A stretch of 64,000 nt of DNA from Nocardia salmonicida NBRC 13393 (GTDB lineage: Bacteria > Actinomycetota > Actinomycetes > Mycobacteriales > Mycobacteriaceae). Position numbers and translations under genes: made by a program. Numbering within the stretch: the stretch's first letter is position 1; every line of letters begins with the position of its first letter. The notes beneath the pieces are model-generated. The model was not told the DNA's origin and searched no databases. It saw nothing but the letters and a program-made list of their open reading frames with translations. This document shows positions 8,555 to 16,471 of this stretch, piece by piece. Where the stretch lies: positions 1-64,000 of the forward strand of contig NZ_BDBR01000017.1 of NCBI RefSeq assembly GCF_001613085.1, given 5' to 3'.

Positions 8555-9276
8555 TGTGGGTACAGCAGCCCGTTCTGCGAGCCCTTCTACACAGAGTCGA
8601 GGCGATGACTACACGACACCCCGAGTACCTAGGCCAAGTAGTGCAGGCACGGCGTGAAGAGCTGGGCTTGTCCAAGCAGGCGGTTCATGCGGCCGTCGGG
8701 CTGAACCCGAGGACGATCGACAAGATCGAAAGCGGCCAGGCCGGGCGAATCCGCAACGACACATTGCCCAGGCTGGACACGGTGCTGCAATGGAAGGACG
8801 GCTCCGCAGCGGACGCCTTCACCAAGCGCCTACCCCCAAGAGTCACCGACGTCGCCGACGCGCCCCAGCCGACGTCAAAGGTGCTCTACGTTCCGATCCC
8901 GGCCAACTTGTTCCAGGACACTGTGGCGATGGCACAGAGGGTGACCGAGGTCGCGGGTGATGATGAACGTCTCGCACCGCTGGTCGAAGGCATGAACACC
9001 ATCGCTGACCGCATGCTGAGGGCGTGGACTATCGCCGATATCGAGCATCAGCGCTTCGACGGGACACTGAGCGCGGCCACCATCGAGATGCTGTTGGGCC
9101 ACTATCTGCGCCGCGCTCCCCAGGCACCCACCGCCGACGATCACACAGAGTTGTTGTATCTGCGCTGGCTACTGGAGCGGCTGCCGGAATCGGAGTCCGA
9201 GCGCGCCGAGGAGTTCGCGCAGCGGTGGTCACAGATGCAGCAGACACTTTCGGCAACCCGACGGATCAACCGGTGA
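8554..9276 (+). CDS. XRE-family regulator with extended C-terminal domain
   Basis: This 240-residue protein has an N-terminal Cro/C1-type HTH (about 22-75; LGQVVQARREELGLSKQAVHAAVGLNPRTIDKIESG) and a long helical C-terminal part (about 95-235) with no motif I know. The first ATG fits a leaderless start; an internal ATG 17 codons later (MTTRHPEY) is an alternative. It faces the small HTH gene across a dyad-containing gap and precedes a second HTH protein gene. It is likely the element's main switch or the partner regulator of the ImmA/IrrE protease encoded 3 kb downstream (XRE repressor plus ImmA-type protease is a known ICEBs1 pairing). Confidence 0.75.
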   Translation: MWVQQPVLRALLHRVEAMTTRHPEYLGQVVQARREELGLSKQAVHAAVGLNPRTIDKIESGQAGRIRNDTLPRLDTVLQWKDGSAADAFTKRLPPRVTDVADAPQPTSKVLYVPIPANLFQDTVAMAQRVTEVAGDDERLAPLVEGMNTIADRMLRAWTIADIEHQRFDGTLSAATIEMLLGHYLRRAPQAPTADDHTELLYLRWLLERLPESESERAEEFAQRWSQMQQTLSATRRINR

Positions 9277-9284
9277 GGACTCTC

Positions 9285-9677
9285 ATGGCACTGCCGTTAG
9301 CTGGGAAGATCGACCGCATGATCGCCTATTCGCACCGATGGGACGAACCGGCGATGAACAACGAGCAGATCGCCGCCGCGCTGACCGAGACGCTGGGGCG
9401 CATGGTGACGCCCGGGGACATCGCGGCTCTGCGCACCGGTGCGGTCCTGGAGGTCACGCGCGAGGTCGCGGACGCGCTGTGTGCACTATGCGGTGTCACC
9501 GATGTGGCCTACCTGCTGCCGGTCGGCGACGAGGATGTGGATATCGATTTGCGGCTACAGCTGTGGACCCTGGCGCGTGATCGCGGGGTGCAGCACGTTG
9601 CGGCACGAGCGTTGACACAGGACAAGCTCAGGGAGCTGATCGCCGATCTGCGAGCACTTCCTGCCCGCACGCGGTAA
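9285..9677 (+). CDS. small XRE/EspR-like HTH protein
   Basis: The 130-residue protein resembles the actinobacterial EspR-like HTH family: MNNEQIAAALTETLG...VTPGDIAALRTG, then the dimerising helices VTREVADALCALCGVTDVAYLLPVGD. The C-terminal part (about 85-130) is helical with a basic end. GAGGA is 5 nt before the chosen ATG; a GTG four codons upstream overlaps the previous stop (GTGA) and would couple the genes. It ends 17 bp from the end of the convergent P450 gene. It probably acts with the upstream XRE protein on the same switch; the target is unknown. Confidence 0.7.
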   Translation: MALPLAGKIDRMIAYSHRWDEPAMNNEQIAAALTETLGRMVTPGDIAALRTGAVLEVTREVADALCALCGVTDVAYLLPVGDEDVDIDLRLQLWTLARDRGVQHVAARALTQDKLRELIADLRALPARTR

Positions 9678-9694
9678 TTCAGCCCCTGCGCTGG

Positions 9695-11059
9695 TCATTC
9701 GATGCGGCGGAACCCGACCTTCAGGTTCGCCGGGCGTAGCGTCAGATTCTCCTCGACATCGAGTTCGCCGTGTGCGGTGAGTTCGTAATCGCGCACCAAC
9801 GAGGCGATCAGCAGTTTCGCTTCGTGTAGCGCGAACGCCTGGCCGATGCACGCGCGCGGGCCGGTGCCGAACGGTCGATATGCCCAGGGTTTCGGCCGGA
9901 ATCCACCCATCCAGCGATCGGGGCGGAACTCGTTCGCGTCGCTCCCCCACACAGCCGGATCGCGCTGCACCGCCAACAGCAGCACGAACACCCATTCGCC
10001 CGCGGCGATGGGGTATCCGCCGAGCGTGGTGTCCTGGCGCGCTTCGCGGAAGAATCCCGGCGCGATGGGCCACAGTCGTAGCGCTTCGGCGATCACCGCA
10101 TCGGTGACCTCGAGCTTGGCCACGTCCTCGTAGGCGATGCGGCCGTTGGTGGTCAGCGCGGTGGCCTCAGCGCGTACCCGCGCGGCCAGCTCCGGATCAT
10201 TGGCCAGGAAGTGCGTCACGAAGGCCAATAGGTTGCCCGTGGTCTCGTGCCCGGCGACAAAAAGCGTCAACACCTGCTCGACGAGGTTGTCATCGGGCAG
10301 CGCCGGCCCGTCGACGGGGTACATCATGCGATCGAGCAGATCCGGGTACCGCTGGCCGGACTGTCGCCGCGCTTCGATCACCTCGGACACCACGCCCTTC
10401 ATGAACGCGACATCCCGGTCGTTCTGGCGGGCGCGCTTGCCGCCGGTCAGCTTGCCCACCAACGGGATTGCCGATTCCTGAGCGTAGGCGAAGACCCGCG
10501 TCAGCGCGTCGGCGAACGGGTTGCGACCGTTCCCGCGGTCGGCGAACGCGCCGACTGAGTAGCCGAACCCAGCCAGCCCGATCGCCTCCAGCGCGACATC
10601 GCCCATCATCGCGGCAGTGTCATCGACGGTGCAGCCCTGCCCGAGCCACTGCGCGGTCTGCTCCGCCACGTGCACGAAGGCATCGTGGTAATCAGCAAGC
10701 GCGGCGGGCACGAATCCCTGAATCAGCGCCTCGTGCCCACGTTTCCACTCCATCGAATCATTCGAAGCGGTGAAAAGACCGTTCCCGGCGATGGCGCGTA
10801 GCTTCTCGTACGGGCGGGCGAAATGGCGCTGCCACGACTTCTCATCGATGACCTCGCGCATGAGGTCCGACGACCCGGCGAAGGTCAGATGGATTCCCCC
10901 GACGAACGTGCGCCGATACAACGGCCCCAGCTGGCTGAACTGCCACAGCGTCTTCTGGTTCGGGCGTTTGCGATCCATACCCAGCACGTCGCCCAGGATC
11001 GGCACCCGCTTTGGCGGATGCGGAATACTCTGCGCCGCAGTAGTTTTCGTCATGGTCAT
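9695..11059 (-). CDS. cytochrome P450, CYP102-like haem domain
   Basis: This 454-residue P450 is of usual length and lacks a fused reductase. The I-helix oxygen-binding motif AGHETT (269-274), the K-helix EALR (325-328) and the haem loop FGTGPRACIGQAFALHEAK with Cys404 are all intact. The I-helix and haem-loop signatures are most like BM3/CYP102-type fatty-acid hydroxylases. It is the last gene of an operon and its ATG overlaps the stop of the membrane protein gene (ATGA). Electron donors are not encoded nearby. A P450 translationally coupled to a membrane protein and an ImmA-type protease suggests production or inactivation of a lipid-like signal, but the substrate is unknown. Confidence 0.9.
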   Translation of the reverse strand: MTMTKTTAAQSIPHPPKRVPILGDVLGMDRKRPNQKTLWQFSQLGPLYRRTFVGGIHLTFAGSSDLMREVIDEKSWQRHFARPYEKLRAIAGNGLFTASNDSMEWKRGHEALIQGFVPAALADYHDAFVHVAEQTAQWLGQGCTVDDTAAMMGDVALEAIGLAGFGYSVGAFADRGNGRNPFADALTRVFAYAQESAIPLVGKLTGGKRARQNDRDVAFMKGVVSEVIEARRQSGQRYPDLLDRMMYPVDGPALPDDNLVEQVLTLFVAGHETTGNLLAFVTHFLANDPELAARVRAEATALTTNGRIAYEDVAKLEVTDAVIAEALRLWPIAPGFFREARQDTTLGGYPIAAGEWVFVLLLAVQRDPAVWGSDANEFRPDRWMGGFRPKPWAYRPFGTGPRACIGQAFALHEAKLLIASLVRDYELTAHGELDVEENLTLRPANLKVGFRRIE

Positions 11060-12216
11060 ACGGTTACCTCTCCGGGATGCGGTTCTGTGGCCTGGTCAGG
11101 GCCGGGACGGGTCCTGCTCCAATGGCGGGCGATCTTGAGTACGAACGCTTCGTTTCCCACCCATTCCGGCGCGGTCGCGTCCTGGTAGTGGTGGCCCTCT
11201 TCGCCCGCGTCCAGGGCGGCGCGCAGCGCCTGGCACACCTGGGACGGGTCCGGGCGCGGGCCCAGACCGGCGAGATAGGGAGCGGCCGAGATCATCGTGT
11301 CTTCGATCTCGATCCGCATGCGGTGTTCGGTCACCTGGGGCAGCGTTTTGCGCGCTTTGACGTGCAGACGCATTTCTGGGCGAGCATCCATCATGTCCGC
11401 CCACATCGGCTCGAGAACCGCGATATTGCGCGAGGCGGGATCGCGGCGCAGCCGGATCGCCAGGGACGTGGCGATCGAGGGCAAAGCCAGCAGCATCAGC
11501 AGCGCGACCGGGGCCAGGAACAACAGATCATTGGTGCCCGCCCGATCGACGGTGAGTTCGTTCTGCACTCCTGCGGTGATCAACCAACCGGTAAGGATTC
11601 GAGTCCAGGCGTCGATCTGGGAGACGGCGATACAGACGATGAGGACACCCGCGAACACCGCGCGTGCGAGGCTCTGGCGCCAATGCCACACCAAACTCAC
11701 GGCGGTGACCAAAATCATCAGCTCGGCGAGCACGGTAGGCAGCGAATAGGTCGTCAAGTAGACCCCGGGCCGCCAGCCCGAAAGCTCCTCGACCGCGATA
11801 TTGGCCGTACGCGCAGGGGCCGAGATCCACGCCAGCGCGACGACGAGCACCGCGACGCCGACCCAGATCAGCACTATGGTGCTGTCGCGCACGGGTTTTC
11901 GCGCGTGCCACAACAGTCCGATCCACACGAGAGCGCCAGCCGCGCACAGTGCAGCCGCGTGGGTGGCAAGGCGGATGTCAGCGAGTGCGATCCAGCGTGT
12001 CAGCACCGATTGAACGGCGCGGTCCCGCAGCAGCGCGGTAAACCAGAACGACATCGCCAGCGTCGCCAATGCCCAGTCAAGGCTCAGGCGTTCGATGAGC
12101 ACCGTCATGCGGGCCACGACCACGACTGCGATCCAGATCAGCAGCGCGGTCGCGACCGGTTCGGACAGCGAGGACGTGGCTTCGGCGACGAGTAGGGGGC
12201 TTGGGTGGGGACTCAT
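11056..12216 (-). CDS. polytopic membrane protein, MAB_1171c/DUF6545-like
   Basis: The 386-residue protein has about seven hydrophobic segments (roughly 20-40, 48-65, 86-104, 115-134, 155-177, 184-206, 228-250), then a soluble C-terminal region of about 130 residues containing RPEMRLHVKARKTLPQVTEHRMRIEIEDTM and ending ATAPEWVGNEAFVLKIARHW. This matches the layout of the actinobacterial MAB_1171c family (putative transporter, DUF6545), which I recall beside ImmA/IrrE genes. The ATG overlaps the stop of the protease gene (ATGA), and its own stop overlaps the P450 start. Role unproven: transporter or receptor. Confidence 0.7.
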   Translation of the reverse strand: MSPHPSPLLVAEATSSLSEPVATALLIWIAVVVVARMTVLIERLSLDWALATLAMSFWFTALLRDRAVQSVLTRWIALADIRLATHAAALCAAGALVWIGLLWHARKPVRDSTIVLIWVGVAVLVVALAWISAPARTANIAVEELSGWRPGVYLTTYSLPTVLAELMILVTAVSLVWHWRQSLARAVFAGVLIVCIAVSQIDAWTRILTGWLITAGVQNELTVDRAGTNDLLFLAPVALLMLLALPSIATSLAIRLRRDPASRNIAVLEPMWADMMDARPEMRLHVKARKTLPQVTEHRMRIEIEDTMISAAPYLAGLGPRPDPSQVCQALRAALDAGEEGHHYQDATAPEWVGNEAFVLKIARHWSRTRPGPDQATEPHPGEVTV

Positions 12217-12701
12217 CGCCACATCAGTTCGATTACAGATGCCGCGCGGTGGCGCGCGCCGCTGATGTCATCGGGCCGCCCGCGGCTCATCCCTGCAAGA
12301 TGGGTTCCCAGCCATTCGGCTTCGCGCTCCGCGGTGGAGTCGAAGTGGCTCCGGTGCATGATCTCGCGAACTCGTAGCGGGTCCAGGCCATCGGCCAGCG
12401 ACGAGTCGGTCACCTCGAATTGGTCGTCACCCCTGTGTTCGAGCAGGACGTGACCGACCTCGTGCATGATCTCCTGCCGCTGCCCGCGAGGTGATCTCGC
12501 GGGGTCGTACTTGACGACGAGCTCCTGCTGCGTGACCCACAGGGCGCCGCATCGCGACACCGACGGCACGTGCACCCGCCATGGGTCCAAGACGATCCGC
12601 TTGCCGAGACGCCCGGACAGGTACCTCGCGAACTCCCCGACCGTCCAAGGTGGCGTTAGAGGGATTCCGTCCAAGATGCTCTGTAACCGGCTCTCATCCA
12701 C
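12213..12701 (-). CDS. ImmA/IrrE-family metallo-endopeptidase
   Basis: The 162-residue protein has the zinc-protease motif HEVGH at 80-84 (QEIMHEVGHVLLEHRG) and a downstream AEREAEWLGTHLAG helix that would supply the third ligand. ImmA/IrrE enzymes cleave XRE-type repressors to induce mobile elements or stress genes. It is first in the three-gene operon with the membrane protein and P450. The likely substrate is one of the two XRE proteins encoded 3 kb away (inference). The protein is short, consisting of little more than the protease domain, so sensing would come from a partner, perhaps the membrane protein. Confidence 0.85.
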   Translation of the reverse strand: MDESRLQSILDGIPLTPPWTVGEFARYLSGRLGKRIVLDPWRVHVPSVSRCGALWVTQQELVVKYDPARSPRGQRQEIMHEVGHVLLEHRGDDQFEVTDSSLADGLDPLRVREIMHRSHFDSTAEREAEWLGTHLAGMSRGRPDDISGARHRAASVIELMWR

Positions 12702-12782
12702 CGCAGTCCCGACCTCCAGGTTCTGTACACGATCTCCATCTGTGCACCCAACAGCGCACGCTTATAGAAGCGACCGTTCAAC

Positions 12783-12817
12783 TAATAGCTCCCCAACATA
12801 ATAGCTGGTACATAGCT
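12783..12817. promoter_or_regulatory. repeated AATAGCT motifs upstream of the ImmA/IrrE operon
   Basis: TAATAGCT occurs twice 16 bp apart, followed by CATAGCT, 80-115 bp upstream of the protease start. The remaining 600 bp of this gap up to the transfer operon holds no gene I can support apart from the hairpin listed separately. Direct repeats of this kind suit an XRE operator, but no binding protein can be named. Confidence 0.3.
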
Positions 12818-13232
12818 GACACGCTCTGGCGATGTCTACAGCAGAAGCCCAGCCATAGAGCAGGCCGACGAGCTGACGCGACCACGGCACCGCAGTGATG
12901 ACCTGGCAATTTCCACCAGAGAGCCGCGACGACAACCAGTGAATCAGCGTGCGAGATATCACATGGTTAGCCAGGGTTTCGATCCACATAACGAGAGCCG
13001 CTGGCCGCCCCCTGGGCTGATTTCGGTTTCGACAACCCCAATGCGTGATCTATATCACTCAATCCAACGTGATCGAGCCTGATCGAAGTTGGCCGTAGTA
13101 GCCCGTGCCGGATAGTTGCCATTACTTCGATTTACCCCTCTGAACTGCACATTGTCCGTTTGCCTAAGACCATTTACCTTCATTTCGCGGCCGGAAATCG
13201 GTCGCTGAACTGCAAGTGAGGGAGAAGTGCCG

Positions 13233-13269
13233 ATGTGGGAGCGACCTAGTCGACAGGCTGCCGACTAGG
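13233..13269 (+). promoter_or_regulatory. hairpin with tiny leader ORF upstream of the transfer operon
   Basis: CCTAGTCG and CGACTAGG form a perfect 8-bp stem around a 9-nt loop, about 150 bp before the first transfer gene. An 11-codon ORF (starts MWERP), preceded by a GGGAG, runs through the stem and stops inside its right arm. This could be a transcription attenuator, a terminator or part of an origin of transfer; the sequence alone does not decide. Confidence 0.4.
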
Positions 13270-13415
13270 CAGTCGCCCGCATCCTTCCGCGCGGCGCTAC
13301 CAGCCGTCAGCGATAGCGATTCCGCGCGGTCACCGGATGACCCGCAGCACCAATTCAGCGCACATCCATACCTGGAATCGCCATGCCCACTTGCCTTTTG
13401 AAATGGAGCATCAAC

Positions 13416-13604
13416 ATGTCCACAATCCCGACAATGACCGTGCACGTGGAATTTCCCGGCGGCGCACGATTTTTCTACGATTTGCCCGCCTTTGAAATCG
13501 AGGAGTTCGTGACAGCGGCACGCCGAGTCGGCGCATCCGCGAGCATCGTGGGCAAATCGTCCCCGCGCGTCCTGTCGAGCGTGCCCGAGCAGGCCGCCGC
13601 ATGA
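13416..13604 (+). CDS. small uncharacterised protein at the head of the transfer operon
   Basis: The 62-residue product starts MSTIPTMTVHVEFPGGARFFYDLPAFEIEEF and ends in a short Ala-rich tail. It looks like a small soluble alpha/beta protein without signal or membrane segment. GGAG sits 7 nt before the ATG. Its stop overlaps the next start (ATGA), so it is the first cistron of the coupled transfer operon. I do not recognise the family. Confidence 0.65.
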   Translation: MSTIPTMTVHVEFPGGARFFYDLPAFEIEEFVTAARRVGASASIVGKSSPRVLSSVPEQAAA

Positions 13605-15007
13605 CCGCGAACAATGTCGAACCCGACGCCAACCGCACTGCACCGATCTGGGATTGCGCCGTCGCGCACGGGGGGAAGAACGCCCGGATGACGGGACTGC
13701 TCGGACCGGGCACCGGCCTTGCGCGGGTCGCGATGACCTCGGCGGTAGCAGCGGCAATTGTCCTGGCCGCGAACTCGGCGTTGGCCCAAGCCGCGCCGAC
13801 GCAGCAGCCCGGCCTTGCTGGTCCTGCAACAACGCAACCGGGTTTCGAGACCCGACCGACCGCTCCGGTCCATCCTCCTGCCGAGCAGTCCCCGTTGGGC
13901 AGAGCAATTCCCGCGCCCGCGCTACCGACCGATCCGAGTCAGTATCGCGACCCGCGACCGTCCACCGATCAGGGAACTGGCCCTGCGCTACCTCAGCAGC
14001 AGTCGAGCCCGCAGCGACTACACCAGCCCGCGCCAGAACCGGACCTGCCGGTCGTGGTGGAGCCCGCGCCGATCCCAGTCGAGCCGCCGAAGGTGATCAC
14101 TCCTCCTGCCCCGGAGAAACTCGGGCTCGGTGATCTGACCATCGACCGCCCGGATTGGGTGCCCGCCGATGTGGCGTGGAAGGTCAACGGCCACGTCGCC
14201 CTCGCCCAGCGCGACACCAACGCCGCCCTTCAATCGGCGGGGATCAGCGCCTCCCGCGCCGACGTCATGTCAACCGCGATGGTCCTGGGCGGTGCGAGCG
14301 GACTCGGCATCGGCGCAATCACTCTGGGAGTTCCCGCTGCGGCGATCGGAGCGGTCGGCGGCGGTCTCGTCGGAGCTGCGATCGGCGGTGCTGCCGGTGC
14401 TGCGGCAGGCACGCTGGTCCCGGTGCCCATCGTCGGTGTCGTCCCCTCCGCGATGGCGGGAACCGCGCTGGGCGCGGCGACCGGCGCAGCGGTCGGCGCT
14501 GCGGTTCTCGGCGTCCCCGCTGCAGTCGCCGGTGGTGCGGCTGGCGGGGCAGTTGGCGCTCTGGTCGGCGGAGTGGCGACGGCGGGCGACGGCTCGGACT
14601 TCGTCGCCCCGCCGGAAGAAGTCCCCGGTCCCGGTGCACCCGACCTGTCGCTGCACGATCAGCTGCGCGCGGGCGCCGATACCGCACGATGCGCGGGCGA
14701 ATCGGCGGTGGACTGGGTCCAGACCCAACCCGGTGGGGTCGAGGCTGTTCACACGGTCGCCTCCGCGCTCGAAAGTGGCGTGCAGGCGTGGCAGAACGAG
14801 CCGATGGCCGCGCCGGTCGATGCCGCGTTCGCCGAGGTGGCCTCTGATGCCCTCTCCGCTGCCCGTTCTACGCCGGGAACCTCGGGCGTCGCCGACGCGG
14901 TCACCTCGACGATCGGCGAGCAGGCTCCGTTCGAGTCCGGCCAGCTCGGTCCGCTGACCGAAGCGGCCAACGGTGCACTCACCGCCGCGCAGGGACTGGT
15001 GCGGTGA
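13601..15007 (+). CDS. exported protein with Pro-rich linker and Gly-zipper-like hydrophobic core
   Basis: The 468-residue protein has an N-terminal signal or anchor (about 40-64, AVAAAIVLAANSALAQA), a long Pro/Gln-rich linker (65-165), a short conserved-looking segment (DRPDWVPADVAWKVNGHV), then a Gly/Ala-rich hydrophobic region (about 228-345) with repeated G-x-x-G-A patterns resembling Gly-zipper pore or pilus-lumen proteins. The C-terminal 120 residues are helical and polar. It is coupled on both sides to neighbours (ATGA, GTGA). Possibly a structural component of the conjugation channel in the cell envelope; no direct homologue comes to mind. Confidence 0.65.
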   Translation: MTANNVEPDANRTAPIWDCAVAHGGKNARMTGLLGPGTGLARVAMTSAVAAAIVLAANSALAQAAPTQQPGLAGPATTQPGFETRPTAPVHPPAEQSPLGRAIPAPALPTDPSQYRDPRPSTDQGTGPALPQQQSSPQRLHQPAPEPDLPVVVEPAPIPVEPPKVITPPAPEKLGLGDLTIDRPDWVPADVAWKVNGHVALAQRDTNAALQSAGISASRADVMSTAMVLGGASGLGIGAITLGVPAAAIGAVGGGLVGAAIGGAAGAAAGTLVPVPIVGVVPSAMAGTALGAATGAAVGAAVLGVPAAVAGGAAGGAVGALVGGVATAGDGSDFVAPPEEVPGPGAPDLSLHDQLRAGADTARCAGESAVDWVQTQPGGVEAVHTVASALESGVQAWQNEPMAAPVDAAFAEVASDALSAARSTPGTSGVADAVTSTIGEQAPFESGQLGPLTEAANGALTAAQGLVR

Positions 15008-16305
15008 TGTCGGCCGCGACGATCGGGCGGCGATCCGCGTGCACAGTGATGCTGGCGGTGGTGCTGACATCGGCTGCCTCGGTGCCCGCCTGGGCTGATC
15101 CCGAACCGGCACCGACGGCGACCGACTGCTCGGATGTGATCACGTTGGCGGTACCCGGCACCTGGGAGACCAGTGCCGACGCCGACCGTAACGTCGTACC
15201 GGGCATGCTCGGCCAGATCACCGGGCCGCTCCTGACGGCCTTGAATTCCACACCGCCCGCTGCGGCGGAGACGGTGCCGAAGCAGGCGGCCGGGTCCTCG
15301 TCGACCCGGAGCACCGCGACGAGCGCACCGAGGCCCAACGCGACGTCCGTGCGCGCCGAACAGGTGCCGTACGTGGCGCAGGTGGGCGGTCCGATCGCTG
15401 GCATCGCGACGGGAAATCCGTTGACACTCAGTCAGTCTCGCGCCAACGGCAAGTCAGCGCTTGAGGCGCGGGCCACGGAGTTGGCGCAAGCGTGCCCGTT
15501 GTCGAAGTTCGTCATTCTGGGCTATAGCCAGGGTGCGCTGATCGCGGGCGACTTCCTGTCCGAGGTTGGCAACCGCCGGGGCGTGGTCGACCCCGCGCGC
15601 ATCCTGGCCGGCGGGTTGCTGTCGGACCCGAAACGTTCGGCGTCGACTGCTTCTTCCGCTTCCGATGGCGCCCCGTCGACGTCGTCGGTGAACACGAAGT
15701 CGTCGTCGGTGGTCGAAACGTTGGTCGGTGCCGACCCGGGCGGCGAGGGTGTCCTCGGTCAGCGCGACGGCGGGATGGGCGTGCTCGCAGAGCGAGTGAC
15801 CACGATGTGCGCGCCCAACGACACGATTTGCTCGCTCTCGGGTAAGTCCAAGGTCGTCGCCGCAGTGGTACCGCTGCTCAACATCACGCCCGAGGATCTG
15901 CCGAACTATGCGATCGGCCGCGGCCTGGAGCTGGTCAAGAACGTCGCCGAGGCCGATCCACAGGTCATCGCGAAGGCCGCCAGTTCTGTGATCACCGAGC
16001 TGACGAAACTCGGTGTGGTCGCGGCGACTTCACCGTACTCGCTGCCGCTCACCCTGGCGGAGATGGTGTTTTCCTCGACGATGCTCGATGACGTCGCCCA
16101 GGTCATCAATATGCCCGAGTTCGATGCGCTGGTCAGCCTGACCAAACCCGACGAACTCGTTCAGCAGGCATCACAGGCCGTGTCCTATCTCCTACTGGAC
16201 GCGCACCGGTCCTATGCGAGCAACTACACGGTCAATGACAGCGGCGACACCGCCGCGCAATGGATCGTGAAATGGCTGACCGCGAAGATTCAGGCCGGTC
16301 TCTGA
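15004..16305 (+). CDS. secreted cutinase-family serine esterase
   Basis: This 433-residue protein has a signal peptide (1-31, cleavage near PAWADPEP) and a cutinase alpha/beta-hydrolase fold: nucleophile elbow GYSQG with S175 and an acid candidate D273 in the conserved CAPNDTIC segment, whose Cys pair matches the cutinase disulphide. A Ser/Thr-rich insertion (about 85-120 and 210-240) interrupts the domain. A C-terminal helical extension follows. GTG overlaps the previous stop; an ATG one codon later is equally possible. Cutinase-like enzymes in mycolate bacteria hydrolyse lipid esters, so here it may help the transfer machine pass the mycomembrane (inference). Confidence 0.8.
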   Translation: MMSAATIGRRSACTVMLAVVLTSAASVPAWADPEPAPTATDCSDVITLAVPGTWETSADADRNVVPGMLGQITGPLLTALNSTPPAAAETVPKQAAGSSSTRSTATSAPRPNATSVRAEQVPYVAQVGGPIAGIATGNPLTLSQSRANGKSALEARATELAQACPLSKFVILGYSQGALIAGDFLSEVGNRRGVVDPARILAGGLLSDPKRSASTASSASDGAPSTSSVNTKSSSVVETLVGADPGGEGVLGQRDGGMGVLAERVTTMCAPNDTICSLSGKSKVVAAVVPLLNITPEDLPNYAIGRGLELVKNVAEADPQVIAKAASSVITELTKLGVVAATSPYSLPLTLAEMVFSSTMLDDVAQVINMPEFDALVSLTKPDELVQQASQAVSYLLLDAHRSYASNYTVNDSGDTAAQWIVKWLTAKIQAGL

Positions 16306-16320
16306 ATCGGTGACCACCTT

Positions 16321-16360
16321 TCCGCTTACGCCCGGCATCAGCGCGTCGGGCGTAAGCGGA
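16321..16360 (+). terminator. perfect 14-bp hairpin after the cutinase gene
   Basis: TCCGCTTACGCCCG and CGGGCGTAAGCGGA enclose a 12-nt loop 15 bp after the cutinase stop. It is a strong terminator or attenuator, so the downstream transfer genes may have their own promoter in the following 110 bp. Confidence 0.75.
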
Positions 16361-16471
16361 AGAACCTAGCGACCGCAATTCTCTCGGCACCCGATGCCGA
16401 ATAAATACCACTTCACCGTATTCCCAGTGAATACAGCCTTTCACGAAACATGCCCAAGGAGGTGTATCGCG

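Noticed and set aside
12762..12989. 75-codon ORF upstream of the ImmA/IrrE gene
   Set aside because: No ribosome-binding site; it lies over the repeated AATAGCT motifs of the promoter region.
13164..13907. Minus-strand frame across the start of the transfer operon
   Set aside because: It covers the hairpin and two coupled plus-strand genes; translation is Arg/Ser-rich and unlike any family.
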